Assembly (NCBI GenBank): GCA_030616565.1
Contig: JAUWXC010000003.1
Span: forward strand, 1-14,218
DNA length: 14,218 bases
Direction: 5' to 3'
DNA from: Methanocellales archaeon
Lineage (GTDB): Archaea; Halobacteriota; UBA148; JAUWXC01
In this document: in pieces, positions 1 to 6,886 of the stretch
Numbering within the stretch: position 1 is the stretch's first letter
Layout: the number at the start of each line of letters is the position of its first letter
Made by a program: the position numbers and the translations under genes
The notes under the pieces: model-generated
The model's input: only the letters and a program-made list of their open reading frames with translations
Databases searched by the model: none
Told to the model about the DNA's origin: nothing

Positions 1-510
1 GCCCTGTGTAACGCGCACGCACCTTTGTATTTCATTGACTCTCTTCTCAAGCGCTTTAACGAGTGCGGTGTTATCCTGGTACTCAAGTGTTGCTCCACAA
101 ATCGGGCAAACGAAATTGGTTTCTGCTGCCAGCTCAAACAAAAACCGTCCGCAACCATCAACGCACGCGTAAAACATGCTGTCTTTTTCAGCCTCCAACC
201 GTTTCTGGAGGTTTTTCAACAGCTTTCGCGTCTCCGCATCTAAGACATCGTATATGTTGCTCAAATCGATCTTCCATAGGTAGGTGAGCCATCCGCTGTC
301 CTTGTCTCTTTCCCTGCGATATGATGCCAGCCCATTTTCGTAAAGAATGTACAATGCTCGCCTTACTGTGTTTAGACTTACACCCGTCACTTCTGCCACT
401 TTTTCATCGGTCGTCTCCCCTTTCGGCGCCTTATCGACCATCGTGAGACCATCCTCATCTACCAACCTCATAAGATACGCTCTAGCAATAGCGCCTTTCA
501 ACCTTGCCAA
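1..510 (-). CDS. tfe: Transcription factor TFE (alpha subunit), 3' end outside window
   Basis: General transcription initiation factor TFE, the archaeal counterpart of TFIIE-alpha. It acts with TBP, TFB and RNA polymerase to help open promoters. 170 residues are visible and the frame stays open to the window edge. Residues about 5-85 form the winged-helix domain, with the family-typical GWLTYLWKID at 73-82. A charged linker helix (about 90-110) leads to a zinc ribbon with C116-x3-C120 and C135-x2-C138 (CPICG). There is no in-frame ATG at the right place: the first ATG codon (residue 14) lies inside the first helix. TTG at 510 is therefore proposed as the start, with GAGG 10 nt upstream; a second TTG lies at 501. 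The start is the least certain part. It is the last visible gene of the aTrm56/ATP-grasp operon, 38 nt after the ATP-grasp stop codon. The TFE identity is strong; a few C-terminal codons are probably missing. Confidence 0.9.
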   Translation of the reverse strand, partial: MARLKGAIARAYLMRLVDEDGLTMVDKAPKGETTDEKVAEVTGVSLNTVRRALYILYENGLASYRRERDKDSGWLTYLWKIDLSNIYDVLDAETRKLLKNLQKRLEAEKDSMFYACVDGCGRFLFELAAETNFVCPICGATLEYQDNTALVKALEKRVNEIQRCVRVTQG

Positions 511-548
511 GCTAACACTTCCTCTCTTAATAACGCGTTCGGGAGACT

Positions 549-1607
549 TTAAACTTGCCCAGCGCGTTTGATCAAAAGCGCGTTTTTCATTGCCATATAT
601 ACTGCATCCTTCCTGGTGGCACCAGTTCCAAGGGCGATGGCAATAGGATCTTCTGCATTTATCTCCTTCCCGACAGATGGCACGTTTACTATGCCATCAA
701 CGTCCAGATTTTTTCTGATCCTCATCTCATTCCTGGCGAAAACGACCATCTTGACTGCGAAGCGAGTGGCTTGTGTCCCCCTCACCAATTCACCTGAGCA
801 AGCTTTCGCATGCGCATCGAACAAATTGATGCCCGTGGAAAGCTCTACGGTATCTAAACTGCCCTGGAATCTCGGATTTACCTCGAGCACGAAGGGACCA
901 TCTTTTGTGATTACGAAATCCACCCCATTCGAGCCGATTAATCTCAATTCAAGTACGAGCGTTTCTGCAATCCTGCGCATTTTGCCGCTATGCTTGGTTT
1001 CAAGAGGAGTGATGTTGCCACAATACCCGAAGGGTTGCATTGTTCCCAACCAGGGTACACCTATTAGCTGCTCGTTAACAGCCAGCGCAACTGCATTTTC
1101 GCCTGTTGATAACACGGAAACGCTGGCAAAAGTACCCTCTAAATACTCCTGCGCTACAAAATCCGGAGGCGGTGACCCTTCATAAATAACCCTACACATG
1201 CGCCCACCTATCCCATATCTGGGTTTGATGATTGCAGGATATTCTATCTCATCTGTGAAAACACGGGGATGAGGTATATCAAGTTGGTCTAATTTCTTTG
1301 CCAGCAGTGCTTTATCGGATGACATGCGTGCTATCTTTGGATCGTTGCCCAATATCCTGCCTGGCGATATCTCCCTCATCTCGAAGCCCGAGCCCAACAC
1401 TATGGCGTCTACATCGAATTTACGCACGTATTTGTTGAGCTCCTCATCTGACAAATGACGGTCGAAGGTGAGCAAGCCATCAACGCACCGCCTGAGATCC
1501 ACATCTCCAAAGCGGTCGATAGCGTAAACGCTGTAGCCCGCCTTTTTTGCAGAACATGCGATATGTCGTGTGTTGCCCCCTATGATCAATACGCGCCGAA
1601 TGTTCAT
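549..1607 (-). CDS. ATP-grasp superfamily ligase-like protein (COG2232-like)
   Basis: 352-residue ATP-grasp protein, by family an ATP-dependent carboxylate-amine or carboxylate-thiol ligase. The substrate is unknown. An N-terminal Rossmann-like segment starts with LIIGGNTRH (8-15). The ATP-grasp fold follows: K128 in IIKPRYGIGG (126-135) for the phosphate-binding loop, the QEYLEG strand (153-158), and the Mg-binding acidic residues in GVDFVI (D230) and EVNPRFQGS (E242, N244). A C-terminal extension (about 290-352) has no motif I recognise. The ATG start abuts the aTrm56 stop (TAA then ATG) and is preceded by GAGGGG, so the two are probably translationally coupled. It sits between a tRNA methylase and TFE, suggesting a housekeeping role, but context alone does not give the reaction. 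It resembles the COG2232 group of predicted carboligases from memory only. Confidence 0.8.
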   Translation of the reverse strand: MNIRRVLIIGGNTRHIACSAKKAGYSVYAIDRFGDVDLRRCVDGLLTFDRHLSDEELNKYVRKFDVDAIVLGSGFEMREISPGRILGNDPKIARMSSDKALLAKKLDQLDIPHPRVFTDEIEYPAIIKPRYGIGGRMCRVIYEGSPPPDFVAQEYLEGTFASVSVLSTGENAVALAVNEQLIGVPWLGTMQPFGYCGNITPLETKHSGKMRRIAETLVLELRLIGSNGVDFVITKDGPFVLEVNPRFQGSLDTVELSTGINLFDAHAKACSGELVRGTQATRFAVKMVVFARNEMRIRKNLDVDGIVNVPSVGKEINAEDPIAIALGTGATRKDAVYMAMKNALLIKRAGQV

Positions 1608-2129
1608 TTAACCCCTCTTTACGCACTTGCCCCTTCTCTTGGGAATGACCTTCAACCCTCCCTTAAAACCACGTTTTAGCTCTCCCCCTTCCTGCAACCT
1701 GTCAAGGAAAATTGCCAGCGCTGTCACCTCAGAGTGTGGTTGATGACCGATGGCAACATTCCAGTCTGCCAGATCGTACACTTCGGCTGGGACCTTTTCC
1801 GCGCCCACAATGACCATAAGCTTTTCAGTATCTTTAATTTCGTCAATTATGTCTGGCAGGTTGATGCCATACATCGTGAGATGGCAGACCTTCCCACCAA
1901 CATCTTTCCATTTCTTGATTTCGCCTTTCCAATTAACGTCACTCCTAATATAAAACTCGCCCCCCCATCGTTTCGCGACATCATCCAAATTCTGTTCTAT
2001 GGATTTATCGCCAGAAGTGAGCAACACACCCTCTGCACCCAGAGCTCGCGCTGTTAGAGCGACATGTGTCGTCATCCTTTGGTCGCGAAGCAGGCGATGT
2101 CCGAGACGAAGAACGACGATTCTTTTCAT
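1608..2129 (-). CDS. trm56: tRNA (cytidine-56-2'-O)-methyltransferase aTrm56
   Basis: SAM-dependent SPOUT-class methylase that, in the characterised archaeal family, adds 2'-O-methyl to C56 in the T-loop of tRNAs. 173 residues, the usual family length. The N-terminus has the signature [22 protein letters not shown] (written as 8-15 RLGHRLLR, 16-22 DQRMTTH, then VALTARA). The knotted SAM-binding part shows VIVGAEKVP (106-114) and [12 protein letters not shown] (124-135). The C-terminal tail is basic ([14 protein letters not shown]). ATG at 2129 has no Shine-Dalgarno and a TATA-like TATGTATAG lies about 20 nt upstream, suggesting a leaderless message. It is the first gene of the operon running into the ATP-grasp protein and TFE. 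Both tRNAs at the right edge of the window carry TTC at positions 54-56, consistent with C56 substrates. Confidence 0.93.
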   Translation of the reverse strand: MKRIVVLRLGHRLLRDQRMTTHVALTARALGAEGVLLTSGDKSIEQNLDDVAKRWGGEFYIRSDVNWKGEIKKWKDVGGKVCHLTMYGINLPDIIDEIKDTEKLMVIVGAEKVPAEVYDLADWNVAIGHQPHSEVTALAIFLDRLQEGGELKRGFKGGLKVIPKRRGKCVKRG

Positions 2130-2143
2130 TGCTTTTTATCATG

Positions 2144-2154
2144 CTCTATACATA
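2144..2154. promoter_or_regulatory. Possible shared TATA region for trm56 (minus) and the condensing-enzyme operon (plus)
   Basis: The 62-base divergent intergenic region contains CTCTATACATAG around 2143-2154, TATA-like on both strands. On the minus strand it lies about 20-25 nt from the trm56 ATG; on the plus strand about 40 nt from ATG 2192, which has GGTGA at 2183-2187. A second A/T-rich candidate is TTAATTTTATG at 2156-2166. Weak, by spacing and composition only. Confidence 0.35.
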
Positions 2155-2191
2155 GTTAATTTTATGTGCATTCCAGCGATTAGGTGAAGTG

Positions 2192-3460
2192 ATGTATCGC
2201 ACGTATGAGGAGATGCCTACGATAAAATTACCTCACGACATGGAGGTGAAGATAAGCGACAGCACCATACGGGATGGTGCACAGATGCCGGGTATCGTGC
2301 TCAAAAAAGAGCACAAATTGCAAATCTACGAATTTTTACACGAGATTGGAATTGAGAAAATCGAAACGTTCCTGTTCAACGAAAGGGACAGGATTGCTGC
2401 CAGGGAGATGCTGGATAGAAACTACGAAGTTCCCGAGGTGACCGCATGGGCGAGAGCCGCTCCAGAGGACATAGATTTAGCCGTAAATATGGATGGTATA
2501 GAAGAGACGGGCATATTGATGTCGGTTTCAGATGTGCACATATTCGATAAAATGAGACTCAAGAGCCGGGAAGAAGCCGAGAAGAAGTATCTAAATGCGC
2601 TGGACTATGCCCTGGATCACGGTCTCCGCGTCAGATGTCATCTCGAGGACACGACGAGGGCTGATATAGATGGTTTTGTCATTCCGTTGGTGAAACAGAT
2701 CGTGGATAGGACACCGGATGCAATCATCCGGATTTGCGATACCGTAAACGTGGGCTTGCCCTTCCCAGAGACCGATTTCCCATATGGCATACCCAAGATA
2801 ATCAAACGGCTCAAGGATATTGGAGTCAAAAACATAGAGACACACGTCCATGACGATTTTGGATTTGGTATGACGAATACCATGGCAGGGTACTGGTATG
2901 GTGCGAACTGGTCAAGCTTGACGTTCCTGGGCATAGGGGAGAGGGCGGGAAACACCGAACTGGAAAAAGTTCTGTTGTTCTTGATATACAGGGTCGAAGG
3001 ATTTCAAAAATACAATCCGGAAAGCCTCGTCAAATTTGCGAGATACATGGAAGACGAGATAGGAATCAGGGTGCCGAGAAACAAGGCAATAGTTGGCAAG
3101 AACGTCTTTGCCCATGAAAGCGGCATTCATACCGCAGGAGTCATCAGAAATCCGTTCACATACGAACCGTTTCCGCCAGAATTGGTTGGTGCAAAGCGCG
3201 AACTGTTGATCGGTGATACATCCGGTGCGGAAGTCATACGGATGAAGGTTGAAGAAGCATTATCAGAACTGATGGGTGTTAAAACCAAGATTGATAAAAA
3301 GGATCCGCGCATAAAGGCCATCCATGAGGACATTCAAAGACTTTACGATGAAGGGAGCAGGCGCTCATGCATCTCCGATGAAGAGATTAAGGCATATGTC
3401 GAGAAGTATTTCATGTTCGCACCCATTGTGGAGAAGGAACTCTCTAGGGAGGAGGAGTAG
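2192..3460 (+). CDS. DRE-TIM condensing enzyme: putative Re-citrate synthase / homocitrate synthase family
   Basis: 422-residue acyl-CoA-condensing enzyme of the isopropylmalate/homocitrate/citramalate/Re-citrate synthase family. Catalytic barrel motifs: RDGAQMPG (27-34; most relatives have RDGEQ), VSDVHI (112-117), CHLEDTTRADIDGF (149-162), the metal-binding H218-V-H220, GIGERAGNTELE (247-258) and catalytic HESGIH (308-313). It lacks the roughly 100-residue C-terminal leucine-sensing domain of isopropylmalate synthase, so leucine feedback is unlikely. DTVNVGLPFPET (183-194) and GNTELE instead of the usual GNAALE recall, from memory, the Re-citrate-type branch. The neighbouring dehydratase and NADP-type dehydrogenase fit acetyl-CoA + oxaloacetate to citrate. 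Homocitrate or citramalate synthase remains possible. ATG 2192 is preferred over GTG 2189 because GGTGA ends 4 nt before it. A downstream gene begins 2 nt after the stop. Confidence 0.8.
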   Translation: MYRTYEEMPTIKLPHDMEVKISDSTIRDGAQMPGIVLKKEHKLQIYEFLHEIGIEKIETFLFNERDRIAAREMLDRNYEVPEVTAWARAAPEDIDLAVNMDGIEETGILMSVSDVHIFDKMRLKSREEAEKKYLNALDYALDHGLRVRCHLEDTTRADIDGFVIPLVKQIVDRTPDAIIRICDTVNVGLPFPETDFPYGIPKIIKRLKDIGVKNIETHVHDDFGFGMTNTMAGYWYGANWSSLTFLGIGERAGNTELEKVLLFLIYRVEGFQKYNPESLVKFARYMEDEIGIRVPRNKAIVGKNVFAHESGIHTAGVIRNPFTYEPFPPELVGAKRELLIGDTSGAEVIRMKVEEALSELMGVKTKIDKKDPRIKAIHEDIQRLYDEGSRRSCISDEEIKAYVEKYFMFAPIVEKELSREEE

Positions 3461-3462
3461 TC

Positions 3463-4023
3463 ATGGCAATAGAAATGAGGACTGAAGCGCCTCTGAGAGG
3501 CACCATTGACTTTTACCAAGCAGCGGAGAAATTCGTGAGATATTGCTCCATGTGTCAAAATTCTAAGCGTCCTGAGGACAAAGTCTTGTATTCCAAGGAG
3601 GCAAGAGAAAATTTAGACGCTGCGTATGGCGCATACCTAGAGAGTTTTCCGGTAATATTCTCCACGAAAGATGGTGTGAAGCCAATACCAATTTCTCTGG
3701 AGGTTAAAACAGAGGAGCTTAAGCGCTCTCTAGAAGCGCAGCTTACATCTTTGGATAGACAAAGGATAAAGAAATACCTCTCGGCGTTAAACAACCTTAA
3801 GAAGTACTGTCCTGGGAATTGCAACTCCAAAAAGGTTAAAAAAGACATCGAAAAGATAAAAAAACTGGCAGAGGACGTGAAGAAGGCCACAGAGACGATT
3901 TATCTTGAAGACCTTTTGGACATGACCAAAAAACAATTAAAGGAAGCAGCAGAAGACCCGGAAAAATTCAAGAGCATGTTTCCCTTGCCCCCAAAGCCCC
4001 TGGAGATAGAGTACAGGGGTTAA
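3463..4023 (+). CDS. Unrecognised 186-residue protein with two cysteine pairs, coupled to the condensing enzyme
   Basis: I do not recognise this family. It begins 2 nt after the condensing-enzyme stop, with GGAGGAG just upstream, so it is almost certainly co-translated. It is soluble and Lys/Glu-rich, with no signal peptide or membrane segment. It has C28-x2-C31 (YCSMC) and C116-x3-C120 (YCPGNC), four cysteines that could bind zinc or an Fe-S cluster. The second pair sits in a highly basic helical stretch (about 95-145, KKYLSAL, KKVKKDIEK, KKLAEDVKK). The C-terminus is proline-rich (PLPPKPLEIEYRG). Its position, facing the aconitase/dehydrogenase operon and sharing TTAA at 4020-4023 with it, suggests a role tied to the citrate-like pathway, for example an accessory, assembly or regulatory protein. 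That is inference only. Confidence 0.75.
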   Translation: MAIEMRTEAPLRGTIDFYQAAEKFVRYCSMCQNSKRPEDKVLYSKEARENLDAAYGAYLESFPVIFSTKDGVKPIPISLEVKTEELKRSLEAQLTSLDRQRIKKYLSALNNLKKYCPGNCNSKKVKKDIEKIKKLAEDVKKATETIYLEDLLDMTKKQLKEAAEDPEKFKSMFPLPPKPLEIEYRG

Positions 4024-5045
4024 CTCCTCATATATTCGCTTGTACGTTTTGCGATCTCACCGGCCATCTCGCTGAGTGCTGCCTTTCCTCCCAAATCGTA
4101 GGTGACCTTGCCCTCTGAGATGACCTTTTCCGTCGCTTTAAAAATCGCGTCTGCGCCCTCTTTTTCACCCAGATATTCCAACATCCAGGCGCCCGCAAGG
4201 ATTGTCGCCGTGGGATTGACCCTGTCTTTTCCGGCATACTTGGGTGCAGAACCATGAGCCGGCTCGAACATCGCATAATCGTCGCCGAAGTTTGCTGAAT
4301 ACACTAAGCCAATGCTTCCCACTAGGGCAGAGCACTCTTCGCTGAGAATGTCCATAAACAAATTGGTCGAAAGAAGCACCTTGTTATTGAACAACCGGGG
4401 ATTTTTGATGAGCTGTTGCGCCATGTTATCGATGTGATACTCCTTTACCTCTATATCGGGGTAGTTTTTCCCCACCCTTCTAACCGCATCTAAAAATGCG
4501 CCACATGTCAGCTTAAGAATGTTGCTTTTATGAATCGCTACCACAGTGTTCCAGCCTCTGCGTTTCGCCTCCTCGAACGCAAATTTAGCGATTTTTTCAC
4601 TCGCGGATTTCGTGATTTTTCTGAGCGCGATGTACGTGTCATCCTCCCGAGTCTCCGAGCCGTAATAGAGCCCTTCCGTTCCCTCTCGAACGCAGACGAA
4701 ATCAACGTCTCCTAACGGCTTGGGCGTGTTTGGAAATGTCTTGATTGGTCTGACATTGGCATACAGGTTCAACCCTTGCCTTATCGAGACCGCCACGCTT
4801 TTTTGTGTACCCTCCCCACCAGGTGTCGTCGTCGGTCCTTTAAAGCATGCATCCGTCTCCCTGAGTACATTCCATGTCTCCTCTGGAATTAGGGAGGCTC
4901 CTCCATGATTTTCCCACCACTCTAAGCCAGCGTCGCACATGAGGATCTCGATATCAGGGTTTGTAACCTCTAAGACTCCTAGCGCGGCATCGATGAGTTC
5001 CGGTCCCACGCCATCTCCTTTAATCACCGCTACTTTTTTGGTCAT
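4020..5045 (-). CDS. Isocitrate/isopropylmalate dehydrogenase family protein, likely NADP-isocitrate dehydrogenase
   Basis: 341-residue beta-decarboxylating dehydrogenase. Compared from memory with E. coli isocitrate dehydrogenase, it keeps substrate residues S83 (N115 equivalent is A85), R89, R99, R120, Y127, K173 (HKSNI), and Mg-binding D206 (IDNMAQQ) and D232 (MDILSEE). The cofactor loop reads HGSAPKYAGKDRVNP, with K269, Y270 and V276 matching the NADP triad K344/Y345/V351. NAD-using relatives and isopropylmalate dehydrogenases usually have Asp-Ile there. This favours isocitrate to 2-oxoglutarate with NADPH. Homoisocitrate or isopropylmalate use is not excluded. ATG 5045 lies 4 nt after the small-subunit stop; GTG 5066 would overlap that gene and adds seven residues that do not look conserved. 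It is the last gene of the operon. Confidence 0.85.
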   Translation of the reverse strand: MTKKVAVIKGDGVGPELIDAALGVLEVTNPDIEILMCDAGLEWWENHGGASLIPEETWNVLRETDACFKGPTTTPGGEGTQKSVAVSIRQGLNLYANVRPIKTFPNTPKPLGDVDFVCVREGTEGLYYGSETREDDTYIALRKITKSASEKIAKFAFEEAKRRGWNTVVAIHKSNILKLTCGAFLDAVRRVGKNYPDIEVKEYHIDNMAQQLIKNPRLFNNKVLLSTNLFMDILSEECSALVGSIGLVYSANFGDDYAMFEPAHGSAPKYAGKDRVNPTATILAGAWMLEYLGEKEGADAIFKATEKVISEGKVTYDLGGKAALSEMAGEIAKRTSEYMRS

Positions 5046-5049
5046 ATTC

Positions 5050-5565
5050 TCATTCCGTAAAGCCACCGCTTTTCTTCAAATACGGCATCAGTCCGCCCGC
5101 ATCCAACAATTTTTGCATAAACTCCGGGATTGGCTTAAATTTGTACGTCTCGTTTTTCGTAAGATTCCTAATGGTTCCCGCGCTAAAATCTATCTCAAGT
5201 CCATCTCCTTGAGAAACCTTATTTGATATGTCCCTGCACTCTATCAGCGGCATGCCTATGTTAAAACCATTTCTGTAGAATATCCTAGCGAACGACTCTG
5301 CTATGATGCAAGATATGTCACATGTCTTGATAACCAGCGGCGCCTGCTCCCTGGATGAGCCGCATCCGAAGTTCTCTGATGCAATGAGTATTGGATTTTT
5401 CACCTTCTTTGCATCTTCACAGAACTTAGGGTCAATAGCCACAAACGCATGAATAGCCAGCTTCTTGATGTCCAACTCGTCGTACTTGTATTTCCCGGAT
5501 ATTATCTCGTCTGTGTTGACATCTTTTGGAAATACTCGCAGCACAGTTCCTTTAATTTTGTCCAT
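5050..5565 (-). CDS. Aconitase/isopropylmalate isomerase family, small subunit (LeuD-like)
   Basis: 171-residue swivelling-domain subunit that pairs with the adjacent large subunit to isomerise a hydroxy-di/tricarboxylate by dehydration and rehydration. NFGCGSSREQAP (64-75) is the family signature. The substrate-specificity loop, which reads YLRT in characterised methanogen homoaconitases and YLV-type in isopropylmalate isomerases, is here GKYKYDE (24-30), so neither assignment follows from it. The ATG directly abuts the large-subunit stop (TAG then ATG) and has a strong GAGGTG 5 nt upstream. Given the neighbouring NADP-type dehydrogenase, isomerisation of citrate to isocitrate is the favoured reading. 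LeuD in leucine synthesis or AksE in homoaconitate chemistry are the alternatives. Confidence 0.87.
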   Translation of the reverse strand: MDKIKGTVLRVFPKDVNTDEIISGKYKYDELDIKKLAIHAFVAIDPKFCEDAKKVKNPILIASENFGCGSSREQAPLVIKTCDISCIIAESFARIFYRNGFNIGMPLIECRDISNKVSQGDGLEIDFSAGTIRNLTKNETYKFKPIPEFMQKLLDAGGLMPYLKKSGGFTE

Positions 5566-6822
5566 CTATACACCTCGTGGGTCCGTTATCCGTCCTGTTA
5601 TCGCGCTTGCTGCCGCCGTGGCAGGACTACACAGGTATATTTCTGCCTTATCGTTGCCCATTCTCCCCCTAAAGTTTCTGTTCTGTGTCGATAACGCCAC
5701 CTCGCCATCTCCCAGCGCTATTATCCTGCCAATGCAGAAACCGCATCCTGGCGCTCCGATGGATGCCCCTGATCGCAAGAACGTTTCTATGATGCCCTCT
5801 CTAATCGCTTGGAGTAAAACATCTCTGCTCGCAGGATATACAATTAATCGTGTACCTTCTGCAACCTTCTTTCCCTTCACTATTTGTGCAGCGACACGCA
5901 AATCCTCTATGCGTCCATTAGTGCAGGTCCCTATGCACACCATATCAAGCTCTACGTCTTCGAACTGCGTTACAGGAGCGACGTTATCTACCTTGTGCGG
6001 AAATGCCACCATCGGCTCAAGTTTTTCCGCCTCGATGATAATTTCATCAGCGTATGCTGCGTTTTTATCCGGAACGAGCGGTGCATATTCTTTGCCCCTG
6101 CCATACGACTCTAAAAATTCTCTGACCTTCTCATCGGCTTCACATAAACCGGTTTTGGCGCCCGCTTCAATTGCCATGTTGCACATCGTCAGCCTCGATG
6201 CAAGACTCATCTTGTCTACGGTATTGCCTAAAAATTCCATGGACATGTACGTCGCACCGTCTGCCGTTATCTCTCCGATTATGTGCAAGATCACATCCTT
6301 AGAATACACGTGCTTTGGCAACTGTCCTGTTATTTCGACTTTAAACGACTCCGGTACCCTGAGCCACGTCTTTCCATAGGTCATGATCGCTGCCACGTCG
6401 GTAGAGCCCATGCCCGTTGCAAACGCGCCAAACGCACCATGCGTGCAGGTATGGCTGTCGGCCCCTATGATGACCTTCCAGGGAGCGGTAAATCTCTCCA
6501 ATACGATCTGATGGCATATGCCGTCACCATTCTCGAAAAACTGCAGATTATTTTCCAGGGCGAATTTACGCATGAAACTGTGAACGTTGGACACTTTTTC
6601 ACTCGGAGAAGGCGACGCATGATCGCATACGCCTACAACCTTGTTGGGGTCAAATACACTTCGTTTCGACAGTCCGAATTTCATCTGCTGTATTGCAAGC
6701 GGCATGGTACCATCGTGGGCAAAGACCAAGTCGACTGGAGTAATGATCAGGTCACCTGCTGAAACATCGGTACCACTTTTCTTCGAAAGAACCTTCTCCG
6801 CCATCGTTTTGCTCATTGGCAT
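5566..6822 (-). CDS. Aconitase/isopropylmalate isomerase family, large subunit (LeuC-like)
   Basis: 418-residue catalytic subunit holding the [4Fe-4S] cluster of a two-subunit hydro-lyase. Cluster cysteines are C300 (in CIGTCTNGR), C360 and C363 (in APGCGFCIG). Other family motifs are ADSHTCTHGAFGAFATGMGSTD (121-142, in two blocks ADSHTCTHGA and FGAFATGMGSTD) and the C-terminal NRNFRGRMG (381-389). The two-subunit split layout and length near 420 match archaeal LeuC/AksD/HacA, not the one-chain AcnA. ATG 6822 is preferred: a TATATAAG box at about 6850 places transcription start close to it. GTG 6840 would lie upstream of that start, and ATG 6816 is also possible. First gene of the three-gene operon. 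Confidence 0.88.
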   Translation of the reverse strand: MPMSKTMAEKVLSKKSGTDVSAGDLIITPVDLVFAHDGTMPLAIQQMKFGLSKRSVFDPNKVVGVCDHASPSPSEKVSNVHSFMRKFALENNLQFFENGDGICHQIVLERFTAPWKVIIGADSHTCTHGAFGAFATGMGSTDVAAIMTYGKTWLRVPESFKVEITGQLPKHVYSKDVILHIIGEITADGATYMSMEFLGNTVDKMSLASRLTMCNMAIEAGAKTGLCEADEKVREFLESYGRGKEYAPLVPDKNAAYADEIIIEAEKLEPMVAFPHKVDNVAPVTQFEDVELDMVCIGTCTNGRIEDLRVAAQIVKGKKVAEGTRLIVYPASRDVLLQAIREGIIETFLRSGASIGAPGCGFCIGRIIALGDGEVALSTQNRNFRGRMGNDKAEIYLCSPATAAASAITGRITDPRGV

Positions 6823-6842
6823 CCCTACATAGATTTGCACAC

Positions 6843-6856
6843 CTCTTATATATCTT
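6843..6856. promoter_or_regulatory. Near-palindromic TATA box between the LeuC-like gene and dacZ
   Basis: CTTATATATCTTG (6845-6857) reads TATATAAG on the minus strand with AAGA just upstream, a reasonable archaeal BRE/TATA. Its centre (about 6850) is 28 nt from the large-subunit ATG (6822), consistent with a leaderless start. On the plus strand the same box is 37 nt from the dacZ ATG (6887), giving a leader of about 10 nt. One element could serve both directions. Confidence 0.55.
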
Positions 6857-6886
6857 GACCGATGATAATACTAAGCGGGCAATGGA

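Noticed and set aside
568..1185. 205-codon open frame on the plus strand
   Set aside because: Antisense shadow of the ATP-grasp gene.
3770..3900. Lys/Glu-rich helical stretch in the 186-residue protein as a DNA-binding domain
   Set aside because: Composition alone; no helix-turn-helix or known motif could be seen.
5046..5066. GTG start for the dehydrogenase at 5066
   Set aside because: It would overlap the small-subunit gene by 17 bp and add seven non-conserved residues; ATG 5045 gives the typical N-terminus TKKVAVIKGDGVGPE.
5465..6379. 304-codon open frame on the plus strand
   Set aside because: It lies wholly antisense to the two isomerase subunit genes, whose cysteine and signature motifs are clear; its predicted protein is Ser/Pro-rich with no family likeness.
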